The translations under genes and the position numbers were made by a program. The notes beneath the pieces were generated by a model. That model had not been told where the DNA came from. It saw only the letters and a program-made list of their open reading frames with translations, and ran no database searches. This document shows, piece by piece, positions 35,631 through 44,214 of a stretch of 64,000 nucleotides of DNA. Every line of letters starts with the position of its first letter. The stretch's first letter is position 1. Source of the DNA: AR12 sp036265915 (GTDB lineage Bacteria; Methylomirabilota; Methylomirabilia; Rokubacteriales; CSP1-6); contig DATAOC010000005.1 in assembly GCA_036265915.1 (NCBI GenBank), positions 25,469 to 89,468 of the forward strand. The letters are read 5' to 3'.

Positions 35631-36211
35631 GGCTTCAGCGCCCGGCGCAGGGCCTGCACCGCGCGGTGCAGATGCACCCGTACGGTTGGCTCCGCGCACT
35701 CGAGCACCGCGGCGATGTCCGCCGTTGACATTTCTTCCTGGACCGAAAGCACCACCGCGGCCCGCTGCTGCGGCGACAGCCGGCGCACCGCGTCCCACAC
35801 CTGCGTCATGATCTGCTCCTCGCTGAGCCGCTCGCCCGGCTCCGGCCCGGTGGCCGGCTGCCGATCCACGAGCGCCTCGTCGTCATCGTCACGCCCCCGC
35901 GTCACCGTGCGCTGCCACCAGCGTCCCCGACGCCGGTGATCGAGGCACAGGTTGACGAGGATCCGGTAGAACCACGTCGAGAACCGGGCGTCCCCGCGGA
36001 AGCGGCTCGCCGACTGGTAGACGCGGAGGAACGCCTCCTGCGACAGATCGCGGGCGTCCTCGGGGTCGCGCAGCAGCGACCAGGCCAGCCGGTACGCACG
36101 GCCCTGGTAGCGCTCCACCAACCGGTCGAATGCCGCCTCCTCTCCCGCGGCGACGCGAGCGCACAGCGCCTCGTCCGAGATCTCTTCCCGCTCGGGGGAC
36201 TCGGGGGTCAC
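35627..36211 (-). CDS. ECF-type RNA polymerase sigma factor
   Basis: Sigma-70 family factor of 194 residues. Region 2 carries FDRLVERYQGRAYRLAWSLL, the DARDLSQEAFLRVY segment and RFSTWFYRILVN; region 4 carries LSPQQRAAVVLSVQEEMST and the recognition helix CAEPTVRVHLHRAVQALR. The frame can extend to a GTG at 36238, but AGGAG is 5 bases before the GTG at 36211. It heads an operon with its anti-sigma factor, a small exported protein and a DUF3106 protein, indicating an envelope-stress or metal response. Confidence 0.92.
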   Translation of the reverse strand: MTPESPEREEISDEALCARVAAGEEAAFDRLVERYQGRAYRLAWSLLRDPEDARDLSQEAFLRVYQSASRFRGDARFSTWFYRILVNLCLDHRRRGRWWQRTVTRGRDDDDEALVDRQPATGPEPGERLSEEQIMTQVWDAVRRLSPQQRAAVVLSVQEEMSTADIAAVLECAEPTVRVHLHRAVQALRRALKP

Positions 36212-36391
36212 CGCGGCTCCTGCCGCCCACCATCCCACTCCGCTATCGCCCGTCGCAAGCCATGGTCACCGGCTCCTGCCCCGGCCGCGGCCGGGGTCTC
36301 CTGGCCAGTTTGGACGCCGCCGGCGCCGCGACCGTTTACGGCTCTCCGATGGCCGGGCCCTTGCACCTGACGAGAGCGGGGAGGTGACGCC

Positions 36392-36646
36392 ATGATCGAA
36401 CGCCGCACGTTTCCTACCGATTTTCCGAACTGCGAGGTCACCGTCGTCACCGAGCAGCTCGCCGACTCCGCCTGGGCGACGGTGGCCACCATCCAGCACT
36501 CGCTCGACGGCGCCACTCGCACGATCGACCTGCCGGTGTCGTCTCGACGCTTCGAGAGCCAGGACGATGCCCGCGACTTCGGGCTTCGTCAGGCGAGCAG
36601 CTGGCTCGAGAGCAACATGCCACGCGAGGAGAAGAAGACGGCCTAG
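36392..36646 (+). CDS. Small protein of unknown function (84 aa)
   Basis: An 84-residue soluble protein, mixed beta/alpha, with one Cys and no recognisable domain. GGGGAGG lies 8 bases ahead of the ATG, a strong ribosome binding site that supports real coding. Its stop shares the tetranucleotide CTAG with the stop of the convergent M24 peptidase gene. The 180-base region upstream holds the divergent start of the sigma gene. Confidence 0.65.
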   Translation: MIERRTFPTDFPNCEVTVVTEQLADSAWATVATIQHSLDGATRTIDLPVSSRRFESQDDARDFGLRQASSWLESNMPREEKKTA

Positions 36647-37818
36647 TCCAGCACGACGAGGCCGCGATTGGACCGGTTCATCGCCACCGCGCCGCCGACG
36701 GTGAGTAGCACGGTTTCCTTGACGTGGACGGCGCCCGCGCCCAGCTCATAGTGCGCGCTCTCCAGACACAGCACCGTCCCGCTCTCCAGCGCCGGCGTAC
36801 CCGCCGTCAACCAGGGCGCTTCCGCGGGCTCCAGACCGATGCCGTGACCGAGCACGGCCTGGTGGGACGACGGCAATCCGGCGGTCCGGAGGGCGGCGAG
36901 TGAGGCTTCCACGGCCGTCCCGGCGGGAGCGCCGGGTCTGAGGGCGGCCAGCGCGGCGTCGATGCCGGCGTCGACGGCGTCGTAGCGCTGCTGCTGCCGC
37001 GGCGTCGGCTCGCCGAGCACGGCGGTGCGCGCGACGTCCGCGTAGTAGCCCTTGAACACGCAGCCGACGTCGATCCGCACGAGCTCGCCGATGCGCAGCG
37101 CGCCGTCCGCAGGTGGCGCGGCCGGCAGCGCGGCGCTCGGCCCGAATGCGATCGTGGTGCGCCAGGGACGAGCGGCCCGGCGTCCGAGCGCGTCTTCGTA
37201 GATCATCGCCGCCTCGCGCCCGGTCGTCCCGGCCTTCAGCTCGCCGAGGAGCTCGTGGATCGCCTCCTCGGCGATGCGCAGCGCCTGCTGCAGGCAGTCG
37301 ATCTCGTACGGACCCTTCACGGCGCGCGCCTGCGCGAGCGCCTGCGACGCCGGGCGCAGTGCGTGCGCGGTGCCCAGCTGCTCGGCGATGGCGCGCGCCG
37401 CCGCCGCCGGCAGCGTCTCATCGTCGAGGCCCACGATGGGGCCGGCGCCGACCCGACGCAGCACCCCGGCGACCGCGCGGGCGGGTGACTCGGCGGCCCC
37501 CGCGAGCAGCTCGGCCGCGCGTTTCGCCGTCGCGTCAGCACCCGGCGCGAGATCGGCGTGCAGCGCGCCGTAGCACGCGATCTCGGCGGCCGTGAGGTCG
37601 CCGGCGGCGGCCGCCGCCGGCGCGTCGACGGCCGGGACCACCAGGGCGGTGCGGCCGGCGGCGTAGACGGCGAAGACCTGCGTCTCCGGATAGAGCTGCC
37701 GCGTGACGCTGTGAAACCCGGTGAGATACGCGACGTTGGCGGCGGACGTCGCCACGAGCGCGTCGGCGCCCGCGCGCGCGAGCGCTCCGTCGAGGCGTTC
37801 CGTCTGGTGCGGATACAT
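36643..37818 (-). CDS. M24-family metallopeptidase (Xaa-Pro aminopeptidase-like)
   Basis: Pita-bread-fold peptidase of 391 residues. The N-terminal creatinase-like domain covers about 1-135. The five metal ligands are visible: Asp in VRIDVGC, Asp in YYADVART, His in LGHGIGLEP, Glu in LCLESAHY and Glu in VKETVLL. It may be an Xaa-Pro dipeptidase or creatinase-like amidinohydrolase. Its start overlaps the SDR stop by one base, so it is the last gene of the transporter-linked operon and may process an imported compound. Confidence 0.92.
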   Translation of the reverse strand: MYPHQTERLDGALARAGADALVATSAANVAYLTGFHSVTRQLYPETQVFAVYAAGRTALVVPAVDAPAAAAAGDLTAAEIACYGALHADLAPGADATAKRAAELLAGAAESPARAVAGVLRRVGAGPIVGLDDETLPAAAARAIAEQLGTAHALRPASQALAQARAVKGPYEIDCLQQALRIAEEAIHELLGELKAGTTGREAAMIYEDALGRRAARPWRTTIAFGPSAALPAAPPADGALRIGELVRIDVGCVFKGYYADVARTAVLGEPTPRQQQRYDAVDAGIDAALAALRPGAPAGTAVEASLAALRTAGLPSSHQAVLGHGIGLEPAEAPWLTAGTPALESGTVLCLESAHYELGAGAVHVKETVLLTVGGAVAMNRSNRGLVVLD

Positions 37819-38510
37819 CAGATCGCGAGCAGCGTGCCGCTGACGTGGCCGGACGACTCGGCGGCGAGGAACGCGATGGCGCCCGCCACGTCATCGACCG
37901 GAACCCACGTCTTCGGGTCGACGCTCGGCATGGCCGCGCGATTCGCCGGGGTATCCATGGTGCTCGGCAGCACCGCGTTCACCGTCACGCCGCGATCGCG
38001 CGTCTCGGCGGCCAGCGCCTGCACGAACGCGACGACGCCGGCCTTGGCGACGGTGTAGGCGATGAAGCCGCCTGTCGGCGGGACGACCGCGCGGGAGGCG
38101 ACGGCGATGATCCGGCCGGCGCCCACCGTCAGCATGTGCGGCAGCGCCGCGCGCGCGACGACGTAGGCGGAGGTCAGGTTCAGCGTCAGCATCTTGTCCC
38201 ACAGCGCCCGGTCGGTCTGGACCAGCTCGCCCATCGCGAAGCCGCCGACGGCGCTCACGAGGACGTCGAGCCGCCGGTGACGCGCCACGAGTCCGTCGAC
38301 GAGCCGCGCGATCGCGGCGTCGTCGAGGACGTCGCAGCGCTCGAGGACGAGCCGGCCGGCCGCCTCGGCGCCGACCGAGCGGGCCAGCCGGTCGCGCTCC
38401 TGCTCCACGACCCACGGGACGCAGACGGTGGCGCCCTCGTCGAGGAATCGCCGCGTGATGGCCTGCCCGAGCGCGCCGCTGCCGCCGGTGACCACGACCA
38501 CGCGCGCCAC
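37818..38510 (-). CDS. Short-chain dehydrogenase/reductase
   Basis: NAD(P)-dependent Rossmann-fold enzyme of 230 residues. The cofactor motif is TGGSGALG and the catalytic pair is Tyr/Lys in AYTVAK, with Ser in VASRAVVP as likely third member. The N-x-x-S/A-G-like segment after beta 4 is VSAVGG. Substrate unknown. It starts 3 bases after the ParB-like gene and overlaps the M24 peptidase gene. Confidence 0.92.
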   Translation of the reverse strand: MARVVVVTGGSGALGQAITRRFLDEGATVCVPWVVEQERDRLARSVGAEAAGRLVLERCDVLDDAAIARLVDGLVARHRRLDVLVSAVGGFAMGELVQTDRALWDKMLTLNLTSAYVVARAALPHMLTVGAGRIIAVASRAVVPPTGGFIAYTVAKAGVVAFVQALAAETRDRGVTVNAVLPSTMDTPANRAAMPSVDPKTWVPVDDVAGAIAFLAAESSGHVSGTLLAI

Positions 38511-38513
38511 GCG

Positions 38514-39425
38514 CTACTCCGCCGCCGCCGGGGCGGCCATGATGGCCGACCGCTGGATCTCGTCGTAGCGGACCTTCGCCACGTCGAAGTCTTCCAGGTT
38601 GTCGCGCAGCTTCTTGAACGTCTGCTCGAACGAGGGCAGCGTCTTGCGCGCCTTCGTGAGCGGCGTGGTCCGCGCGAGCAGGTAGTTCTTCACGTAGGGA
38701 TGATTGATCCCACGCTTCTTGACCTTGGCCACGACCGCGGCCAGCGTCTCGTCGGCGGCGCGCACGAGCGCGGCGCGCTCCTCGCGCTCCTCCAGTCCCT
38801 TGCGGAGACCCGATTTCAGGAATTTGTCGACGCGCCGGAGGATCGGCGCGAAGGCGCCGCCCGCGAAGCGCTTGTTCTGCTCGTAGAGCAGGCCGAGCGT
38901 GATGAGATGCGGAGACTCGAACTGGAACGCCCAGTCCTCCTCGGTGGAGGTCGGCTGCTCGGCGAGCGCGCCGCGATACATGCGGATGACTTCGAGCGCC
39001 TTCTCCTTGAGGTTGTGCGCCTTCTCCGTGTTCAGCGGCAGGACCTGGAAGGCGACCTCCGGCTCGGCCATCAGGATCGCGGGAACCATCTCGGCCTTCA
39101 GCTTGTCGAGCACCGTCCGGCGATGGTTACCGTTCGGCGTCCAGTACACGCCGGGTCGTGGTGACACGGCAACGATCGGGTCCACGAAGCGGTCGAGCCG
39201 CTTCACCGCCTCCGTCAGGCGCTTCACGTGCGTGGGCGACACGTCGCGCTGGTAGGGGCTCGCCTCCACTCGCGTCCGCGGCAGCAGGCAGAAGATCTGC
39301 CAGTGCTCTCCCACGGGCTCCTGGTAGATCGCGAGCACGCGGCCGCCGTCGCGCTCGACCTGCTCGGCCAGCGCGCGCGCGGTCCGGGACGGCTCCTGGT
39401 CGGGGTACACGGCGAAGTCCGCCAT
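38514..39425 (-). CDS. ParB/Srx-fold domain protein
   Basis: A 303-residue protein whose N-terminal half resembles the ParB/sulfiredoxin catalytic fold: PYQRDVSPTHVKRLTEAV, then VDPIVAVSP and NGNHRRTVLDKLKAE, where ParB has G-E-R-R. The C-terminal half is helical and rich in Lys/Arg with no HTH seen. True ParB for chromosome segregation is unlikely because no ParA or parS context exists. The start is 9 bases after livM. Function is unknown. Confidence 0.75.
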   Translation of the reverse strand: MADFAVYPDQEPSRTARALAEQVERDGGRVLAIYQEPVGEHWQIFCLLPRTRVEASPYQRDVSPTHVKRLTEAVKRLDRFVDPIVAVSPRPGVYWTPNGNHRRTVLDKLKAEMVPAILMAEPEVAFQVLPLNTEKAHNLKEKALEVIRMYRGALAEQPTSTEEDWAFQFESPHLITLGLLYEQNKRFAGGAFAPILRRVDKFLKSGLRKGLEEREERAALVRAADETLAAVVAKVKKRGINHPYVKNYLLARTTPLTKARKTLPSFEQTFKKLRDNLEDFDVAKVRYDEIQRSAIMAAPAAAE

Positions 39426-39434
39426 AGGCAGATC

Positions 39435-40436
39435 CTACGCCGTCGTGCCGGCCGGCGCTGCCAGCGCGGCCGGCCGACGCCGGAGGAGGTCGCGGATGCT
39501 GCCATAGATCCCGGCCGGCAGGAAGATGATGAAGACGATGAGCAGGAAGCCGTAGATCGTCTCGGCCATGCCGATGAACTTCAGCCCGAACAGGATCCGG
39601 AGATACTCCGCCAGCGCGATGGTGAGCGCGGTGCCGACGGTGGGGCCCAGCAGCGAGTACATACCGCCCAGGACCACGGCGAACACGATCCGCAGCGACA
39701 CGCCGATGCCGGCCAGCGTGTCCGGATTCACGTACGAGATGTACTGCGCGTAGGCGATCCCGCCGACGGCCGTCAGCACGGCGGACAGCACGGTGATGCC
39801 GATCTTGAACCGGCTCACGCGGATGCCGACCGAGGCCGCGGCCGTCTCGTCCTCGCCGATGGCCTCCATGGCCGAGCGCGCCATGGAGCGGTCGAGCCGC
39901 CACCATATAAGAAGTCCAGCCAGCCACAGCACGAACGCGGCGTAATAGAAGACGCGCTTGTCGGCGAACTGCATGGCCAGCACGCTGTCGTGCCCCGCCG
40001 GCCGCACGGTGACCCCGAGCGAGCCCCCCGTCCAGTCGCGCTCGGCGACGATCAGCAGCCGGATGACCTCGCCGACGGCCAGCGTGACCAACCCGAAGTA
40101 GTGGCCGACCACCTGGAAGCGCGAGCACGGATAGGCGACGACGACGGCGAACACCGCAGTCACGAGCATGGCGACGACGGCGCCGAGCCACGGCGTCAGG
40201 CCGAAGAAGTTCCACAGCAGCGTGGTCGTGTACGCGCCGATGCCCAGGAAGGCGCCGTGACCGAGCGAGGTGAGGCCGAACCGCCCCATCAGCGACCAGG
40301 CGCCGCCGATGAAGGACCAGATGAAGATCTGCACCAGGACGTGAATCGTGTACTCGCGCGAGACGCCGAGCGGCAGGAACGGCGCGGCGACCATGAGCGT
40401 GAGCACGGCGCCGGCGACGATCCGCGCGGGCGTCAC
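39435..40436 (-). CDS. Branched-chain amino acid ABC transporter permease (LivM type)
   Basis: Inner-membrane permease of 333 residues, about nine helices, of the LivM subfamily. Characteristic stretch GRFGLTSLGHGAFLGIGAYTT near the start, and MEAIGEDETAAASVGI for the ATPase-contact loop. It would form the channel together with the LivH-type protein. The GTG start overlaps the previous stop (GTGA). The imported substrate may be an amino acid, amide or other small organic compound; the family alone does not tell. Confidence 0.93.
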   Translation of the reverse strand: MTPARIVAGAVLTLMVAAPFLPLGVSREYTIHVLVQIFIWSFIGGAWSLMGRFGLTSLGHGAFLGIGAYTTTLLWNFFGLTPWLGAVVAMLVTAVFAVVVAYPCSRFQVVGHYFGLVTLAVGEVIRLLIVAERDWTGGSLGVTVRPAGHDSVLAMQFADKRVFYYAAFVLWLAGLLIWWRLDRSMARSAMEAIGEDETAAASVGIRVSRFKIGITVLSAVLTAVGGIAYAQYISYVNPDTLAGIGVSLRIVFAVVLGGMYSLLGPTVGTALTIALAEYLRILFGLKFIGMAETIYGFLLIVFIIFLPAGIYGSIRDLLRRRPAALAAPAGTTA

Positions 40437-41299
40437 GAGCGACGCGCCAGGATGCCGCCCGGGCGGACGAAGATCATCACGATGAAGACGACGAACGCGA
40501 TCACGTAGCCCATCTCCGTGGACCAGATGACGCCGCTGATCGCGATGACCTCGCTCATCACGAACGACGCCACGAAGGCGCCGACCATGTTGCCGAGCCC
40601 TCCGAGCACGCAGATCATGAACGTGATCGGCCCGAAGGCGGCGCCGAAGAACGGGTGGACGGCGTACTGGATGATCAGCAGGGCGCCGGCGAGGCCGGCC
40701 ATGGCGCCCCCGACGGCCGAGGTGACCACGTACACGCGCTGGGGATTGGCGCCCATCAGGGACATCGCCTCGCGGTCCTGCGACACGGCGCGGATGGCGG
40801 TGCCCACGTACGTCCGCGTGAGGAAGAGATAGAGCCCGAGCATGGCGAGGACGGCCAGCGCGAAGGCGATCAGCCGCGCCACCGAGATCGGCATGTCGAG
40901 GATCTCGAGGCGTGGCAGCGTCAGCCGCACCGAGCGATGGTCGGTGGTCCACAGGAACGTCGCGAACGATTGCAGGAAGAAGAGCAGGCCGCCGGTCGCG
41001 AGCAGCTGGTTGACGGGCGCGCTGCTGAGGATGGGCGAGATGATGAGCACATGCACGGCGACGCCGAGCAGCGCGCCCAGCGCGACGCTCGCGATGCCGC
41101 CCAGCCACATCGGATAACCGTAGACCTGCACGAGGAAGTACACCGCGTACATGCAGATCATCACGAGGTCGACGTACGCGATCCACACGATGTCGATGAC
41201 GCCGAAGATGAGGTTCAGCCCCAGCGCGAGGAGAGCGAGCACGCCGCCGAGCAGCAGCCCGTTGATGGCGGCCTCGGTCAGGAAGAGGGGATCGATCAC
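40433..41299 (-). CDS. Branched-chain amino acid ABC transporter permease (LivH type)
   Basis: Inner-membrane permease of 288 residues and about eight helices. LivH-type segments are GLLLGGVLALLALGLNLIFG near the start, IRAVSQDREAMSLMGANP (ATPase-contact loop) and the final FVRPGGILARRS. GTG start overlapping the LivF-type stop. It pairs with the LivM-type permease encoded next. Confidence 0.93.
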   Translation of the reverse strand: MIDPLFLTEAAINGLLLGGVLALLALGLNLIFGVIDIVWIAYVDLVMICMYAVYFLVQVYGYPMWLGGIASVALGALLGVAVHVLIISPILSSAPVNQLLATGGLLFFLQSFATFLWTTDHRSVRLTLPRLEILDMPISVARLIAFALAVLAMLGLYLFLTRTYVGTAIRAVSQDREAMSLMGANPQRVYVVTSAVGGAMAGLAGALLIIQYAVHPFFGAAFGPITFMICVLGGLGNMVGAFVASFVMSEVIAISGVIWSTEMGYVIAFVVFIVMIFVRPGGILARRS

Positions 41300-42000
41300 A
41301 GGCCGACGTACGCCTTGCGCACGAAGTCCTGCTCGGCGAGCTCGGCGGCGCGGCCCTCGGTCCTGATGCGGCCGACCTCGAGCAGGTACGCGCGATCCAC
41401 CAGCTTCAGCACCTGCCGGACGTTCTGCTCGACCACGAGGATCGTGTAGCCCTCCTCCCGCACGCGGCGGATCAGATCGAAGAGGCGGAGGACCATGACC
41501 GGGGCCAGGCCCATCGACGGCTCGTCGAGGAGGATGAGCTTCGGCTCCGACATGAGCGCACGGCCCACGGCGAGCATCTGCTGCTCGCCTCCCGAGAGGC
41601 TGCCCGCGCGCTGCTTGTGACTCTCCGCGAGCACCGGGAAGAGCGCGTACACGCGCGCGAGACTCTCGGCGAAGCGCCGGCGCGCGCGGGGCAGGAACGC
41701 GCCCATCTTGAGGTTCTCGGCCACCGTGAGTCCCGGGAAGATGCGCCGGCCTTCCGGCACGTGCGCGATACCGTGGCCCACGATGTCGTACGCGGGCGTG
41801 CCGCCGATGGAGGCTCCCTCGAACGTGAGCTGGCCAGACCGCGGAGCGATGAGACCCGAGATCACTCGCATCAGCGTCGTCTTGCCGGCACCGTTGGGCC
41901 CGACAACGGCGACCGCCTCGCCGGCGCGGACCTGCAGCGTCACGTCCCACAGCGCGGTGAAGGCGCCGTAGCCGGCGGTGACCGCGCGCAGCTCGAGCAT
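41296..42000 (-). CDS. Branched-chain amino acid ABC transporter ATPase (LivF type)
   Basis: Cytoplasmic ATPase of 234 residues. Walker A GPNGAGKTTL, signature LSGGEQQMLAVGRAL, Walker B LILLDEPSMGLAP and the switch His region VVEQNVRQ are all intact. The LivF-specific HVPEGRRIFPGLTVAENL block identifies the subfamily. Its ATG overlaps the LivG-type stop by one base. Confidence 0.95.
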   Translation of the reverse strand: MLELRAVTAGYGAFTALWDVTLQVRAGEAVAVVGPNGAGKTTLMRVISGLIAPRSGQLTFEGASIGGTPAYDIVGHGIAHVPEGRRIFPGLTVAENLKMGAFLPRARRRFAESLARVYALFPVLAESHKQRAGSLSGGEQQMLAVGRALMSEPKLILLDEPSMGLAPVMVLRLFDLIRRVREEGYTILVVEQNVRQVLKLVDRAYLLEVGRIRTEGRAAELAEQDFVRKAYVGL

Positions 42001-42731
42001 CAGGCGAGCACCATCTTCTCCCCGAGATAGGCTTCCACGACCCGCGAGTCCTGGGCCACCTCGAGCGGCGCCCCCTCGGCGATCTTCTCGCCGTGGTCGA
42101 GCACTACGACGCGGTCCACCACGCGCATGAGCGTGGCCATGATGTGCTCGACCCACACGATCGTGATCCCGAGCTCGCCGCGGATCCGGCGCAGCATGTC
42201 GGCGGCGCCCGCCATCTCCGCGGGGTCGAGGCCGCCCAGGCTCTCGTCGGCCAGCAGCAGGCGGGGACGCGTGGCGAGTGCGCGCGCGAGCTCCAGCTTC
42301 TTGAGCCCGCCGGCGCCGAGCAGCGCGGTGGACGCGCGCGGGTCGGCCGGCAGCCCGACGAGGTCCAGCACCTCCATCGCCCGCCGGCGCGCCTCGCGCT
42401 CGGTGGACCGCTCGGCCGCCCCGTAGTGCGCCGCGACCGCGACGTTGTCGACGATGCTCAGCTTGCGGAACGGCCGCGGAATCTGAAACGTCCGCGCGAT
42501 TCCCCGATGACAGACCGCGTCCGGCGTGAGCCCCGCAATGTCGTCCCCGTCGAGCCGGATCGTCCCCGCCGTCGGCGCGAGCGCACCCGAGATACAGTTG
42601 AAGCACGTCGTCTTCCCGGACCCATTGGGCCCGATCAGCCCGAGGATCTCGCCCTTCCTCACCTCGAACGACACCGCGTTCAGCGCCAGAAATCCCCCGA
42701 ACCGCTTCGTCAATCCCGCTACCGTCAGCAT
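42000..42731 (-). CDS. Branched-chain amino acid ABC transporter ATPase (LivG type)
   Basis: Cytoplasmic ATPase of 243 residues, partner of the LivF-type protein. Walker A GPNGSGKTTCF and the LivG block RGIARTFQIPRPFRKLSIVDNV are clear. The signature region reads LLGAGGLKKLELARAL, where LSYGQQRRLEIARAL is usual, and Walker B is LLADESLGGLD rather than LLLDEP; Glu is retained but Asp and Pro are replaced. These changes could mean reduced hydrolysis at one site. The ATG lies inside a small hairpin. Confidence 0.92.
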   Translation of the reverse strand: MLTVAGLTKRFGGFLALNAVSFEVRKGEILGLIGPNGSGKTTCFNCISGALAPTAGTIRLDGDDIAGLTPDAVCHRGIARTFQIPRPFRKLSIVDNVAVAAHYGAAERSTEREARRRAMEVLDLVGLPADPRASTALLGAGGLKKLELARALATRPRLLLADESLGGLDPAEMAGAADMLRRIRGELGITIVWVEHIMATLMRVVDRVVVLDHGEKIAEGAPLEVAQDSRVVEAYLGEKMVLA

Positions 42732-42745
42732 TGGTGGGTCACCAA
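42731..42745 (-). promoter_or_regulatory. Small hairpin at the LivG-type start codon
   Basis: A 6-bp perfect inverted repeat (TTGGTG / CACCAA) with a 3-base loop abuts and includes the first base of the ATG at 42731. It may hinder initiation of the ATPase gene and so set the ratio of binding protein to transporter. Confidence 0.35.
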
Positions 42746-42763
42746 TCGAATCATCGCTTTCGA

Positions 42764-42782
42764 GCGCCGGCTTCGCCGGCGC
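42764..42782 (-). repeat. GC hairpin in the binding-protein/ATPase gap
   Basis: An 8-bp perfect stem (GCGCCGGC / GCCGGCGC) with loop TTC in the 115-base gap between the binding-protein gene and the LivG-type gene. Together with the hairpins at 42731 and 42806 it makes this gap almost entirely structured. Confidence 0.45.
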
Positions 42783-42805
42783 AATCCTTGACCGAAGGGG
42801 AGGCA

Positions 42806-42834
42806 TCGGAGGGGGCCACCGAGGCCCCCTCCGA
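42806..42834 (-). terminator. Hairpin downstream of the binding-protein gene
   Basis: A 12-bp perfect stem (TCGGAGGGGGCC / GGCCCCCTCCGA) with a 5-base loop, 12 bases after the binding-protein stop. The inner arms are identical to those of the hairpin at 4929-4953. It lacks a T-run; it may be a partial terminator that lowers expression of the membrane components relative to the binding protein. Confidence 0.55.
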
Positions 42835-42846
42835 ATTTCGCATGCG

Positions 42847-44172
42847 TCAGCGCGCGAAATAGGGAGACGACGCGGGTAGCAGCACCGGCGGTGACGCCAT
42901 GCTCGCGACGACGGGCGGGTAGACGTGCTTGAAGTTGCCGTCCACCACCTGGAAGACCGCCGCAATCGCGCGCATGTTCTGTCCGGCCATCGCATGGCCC
43001 GCGGGCTGGAATTTCACGCCGTAGCCCTGCATCGTGCCGCCCTCGGGGATATCGGTCTCGCGCGCGGCCTGGGCGAGCGCGTCCGGGCCGAAGCCGCCGT
43101 GCTTCTGGATAGCCCGCGGCAGGACGTCGTTCAGGAGGATCCACATGTTGTTGAAGCCCATCGAGACGTGCGGCGCGACCTCGCCCGGCGGGATCGTCGG
43201 CTCGAACGTCTTGTAGCGCTTCAGCATCTCCTGGGTCAGCTCGGCCACGCCCGGCTTGAGCCGCTTGGGATCGATCAGCTGGGAGGCGGGCGGATCCACC
43301 GTGTGGAAGCCCTCGACCTCGGTGCCGAGGCTCTCCTTGAGCTTGGCGAGCTGGCTGTGACCCGCACCGTGGCCGATGTAGACCTTGACGCGCAGGCCCT
43401 GCTCCTTGGCCTGGCGCAGGAACAGCGAGATGTCCGGCGCGTAGCCGGTGTGGAAGAGCACGTCCGGCCGCGCCGCGCGCAGCTTGGTGACGAGCGAGCT
43501 GAGGTCGGGCGCCTGGATGGAGAAGCCTTCCTTCAGCACGACGCTCATGCCCTGCTTCTTCGCCTCGGCCTCGTTGGCGGCGGCCACGCCGGTGCCGTAC
43601 GGCCCGTCCTCGTAGATGATGGCCACGCGAAGGTCCTTGGGCGCCTTCTTCAGCTTGTCCTGCGCGTAGTGGGCGACGTACTGCACGGAGGTCTCGCCGA
43701 ACAGCCCGCCGTTGGCCTGCGGACGGAACGTGTATTGAAGGTTGCGATCCTTCAGCACGGCGTCTGCGATGGCGGTGGTGATCCAGAGGAACTTCTTCTG
43801 CTTGTCGACCTTCTCCGCAACCGGCACCGCGTGCGCGCTCGAGTAGATGCCGGCCAGGATGTCGACCTTCTCCACGTTGAGCAGCCGCTCCGCCTCGTTG
43901 ATGGCGACCTCGGCCTTGGACTGGCTGTCGCCGTCGACCTGGACCACCTTGTACTTGCCCAGGACACCGCCGCGCTCGTTCACGTAGTCGATGATCATCT
44001 TGGCGCCGCGCCAGCAGTTCAGCGAGCCCGCTGCGGAGAACGGACCCGAGTGGTCGAACAGCACGCCGATCTTGATCGTCTGTCCCTGCGCATCCGCGCG
44101 CGAGCTCCACGGGCCGATCCAGGCCAGCGCCAGCAGCAGTGCGATGGGCAGCAGGATGCGTGTCGATTTCAT
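42847..44172 (-). CDS. Branched-chain amino acid-type ABC transporter substrate-binding protein
   Basis: Periplasmic binding protein of 441 residues, type I fold. Signal peptide about 1-28 (ILLPIALLLALAWIG). Family segments are IKIGVLFDHSGPFSAAGS, VDILAGIYSSAHAVPVAE and YIGHGAGHSQLAKLK. It is longer than LivK and more like the amide/urea or aromatic-compound binders of the family, but the ligand cannot be predicted. GGGAGG precedes the ATG. It heads the transporter operon. Confidence 0.92.
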   Translation of the reverse strand: MKSTRILLPIALLLALAWIGPWSSRADAQGQTIKIGVLFDHSGPFSAAGSLNCWRGAKMIIDYVNERGGVLGKYKVVQVDGDSQSKAEVAINEAERLLNVEKVDILAGIYSSAHAVPVAEKVDKQKKFLWITTAIADAVLKDRNLQYTFRPQANGGLFGETSVQYVAHYAQDKLKKAPKDLRVAIIYEDGPYGTGVAAANEAEAKKQGMSVVLKEGFSIQAPDLSSLVTKLRAARPDVLFHTGYAPDISLFLRQAKEQGLRVKVYIGHGAGHSQLAKLKESLGTEVEGFHTVDPPASQLIDPKRLKPGVAELTQEMLKRYKTFEPTIPPGEVAPHVSMGFNNMWILLNDVLPRAIQKHGGFGPDALAQAARETDIPEGGTMQGYGVKFQPAGHAMAGQNMRAIAAVFQVVDGNFKHVYPPVVASMASPPVLLPASSPYFAR

Positions 44173-44205
44173 GAAAGGGGGCCTCCCGGCCGAAAAGTGG
44201 GCGAC

Positions 44206-44214
44206 AACATATCA
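44206..44214 (-). promoter_or_regulatory. Extended -10 promoter of the binding-protein operon
   Basis: On the minus strand TGATATGTT fits an extended -10 (TG-n-TATGTT). It overlaps the TGA stop of the upstream methyltransferase gene, and transcription would start near 44199, about 27 bases before the ATG. No -35 match was seen. Confidence 0.4.
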
